Assembly (NCBI GenBank): GCA_009760855.2
Contig: WPIO01000619.1
Span: forward strand, 1 to 17,905
Source: Cristatella mucedo
Lineage: Eukaryota > Bryozoa > Phylactolaemata > Cristatellidae
Direction: 5' to 3'
Length of the DNA: 17,905 nucleotides
Part shown: piece by piece, positions 17,569 through 17,905 of the stretch
Layout of the letters: every line of letters starts with the position of its first letter
Position numbering within the stretch: position 1 is the first letter of the stretch
The notes under the pieces: model-generated
The model's database searches: none
What the model was told of the DNA's origin: nothing
Seen by the model: only the letters and a program-made list of their open reading frames with translations
Translations under genes and position numbers: made by a program

Positions 17569-17905
17569 AGCTCCGCATTTCGCGAACTCGCAATATCTTT
17601 CGCGCTCGCTAACTTTTTTACTATCGCTCTCTGTCTCTCTAGCGCTGTCTCTCTCCCGCTCGCTCTCCCTCTTTCTCTCGCTTCCTCTCTCTCTTGCTCT
17701 CTCTCTCTCTTGCACCCTCGCTTTCTTGCACTCAATTCTCTCTCACTCTCGCTCGATCTCACATTCTTTTGCGCTTTCTATCTGTCACCGGCTCTCTAAA
17801 ACTCTGTCTCTCTCGCTGTCTCTCGCTTTCTCTCGCTCTCTCACTCTCGCTTGCTCTCTCTCTCTCTTGCTTTCTTTCGTGCTCTATTTGTCGCTTCTAT
17901 AGTTT
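17295..17905 (+). repeat. CT-rich domain, start of the second copy
   Basis: Pyrimidine-rich DNA matching 4064-4180, then a stretch with no simple counterpart (including a pure CT run at about 17527-17565), then renewed homology to about 4896-5040 from 17742 to the window end. Overlapping stop-free frames on both strands, including GA-rich Arg/Glu chains on the minus strand, are compositional. Confidence 0.88.

Larger units (their letters stand above)
13116..17905 (+). repeat. Second copy (B) of the ~13.1-kb period, truncated by the window end
   Basis: This segment repeats 1-4180 block for block: three AT-rich spacers, two 14-bp minisatellite blocks, the (TTACA)n-tailed insertion, the ten-unit satellite and the beginning of the CT-rich domain. 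Homology resumes in the CT-rich part near 17742 (CGCTCGATCTCACATTC, matching 4904) and runs to the window end. It starts abruptly inside CTCTAA-type array DNA at 13115/13116. A complete period lacking any rRNA gene argues against a normal ribosomal DNA array. Copy B has cleaner minisatellite periodicity than copy A but several extra poly-T runs. Confidence 0.93.

Noticed and set aside
17446-17762. Minus-strand Arg/Glu-rich frames resembling charged low-complexity proteins
   Set aside because: GA repeats read as Arg-Glu in any genome; the equivalent pyrimidine stretch in copy A does not keep them.

Overview
This window looks like gene-free repetitive DNA from a eukaryotic nuclear genome. I found no credible protein-coding gene and no rRNA or tRNA gene. 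There is no prokaryotic gene structure. The DNA is built from nested satellites, long CT/GA microsatellites, TA microsatellites and one probable short interspersed insertion. The taxon cannot be fixed from the sequence; an animal with a microsatellite-rich genome is my guess, at low confidence.

The largest structure is a direct repeat with a period of about 13.1 kb. Base 1 onward is matched by base 13116 onward, and the match continues through about 4180 / 17412 and again near 4896 / 17742. The window therefore holds one full period (1-13115) and the first 4.8 kb of a second. Within each copy the order is: (i) an AT-rich spacer, a CpG-rich 14-bp minisatellite (consensus near GGTCTCTCGCTAGC) and a conserved junction; (ii) a second such unit, interrupted by a roughly 281-bp insertion with a (TTACA)n tail; (iii) a third AT-rich spacer; (iv) ten divergent units of a 120-135 bp satellite; and (v) a CT-rich domain.

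The CT-rich domain (about 4064-13115 in the first copy) has several zones. These are CTCTCGCT-type DNA broken by two AT-rich islands, ten 10-bp GTTCTATCTC units, and a 4.6-kb array of CTCTAACT / CTCTAGCT / CTCTGACT words. That array carries its own higher-order repeat of about 1.7-1.8 kb. It is followed by nine perfect 11-bp GCTTTAACTCT units and then the start of the second 13.1-kb copy. The + strand here is strongly pyrimidine-rich, so long stop-free frames occur by composition alone.

Comparing the two copies shows patterned differences. The first copy repeatedly carries an extra purine inside pyrimidine-purine steps (TA to TGA, CG to CAG). The second copy carries T homopolymers where the first has mixed sequence. 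These may be assembly or consensus artefacts, and they should be settled before any biological reading of the divergence. No genes act together here; the content is structural or satellite DNA of unknown function.
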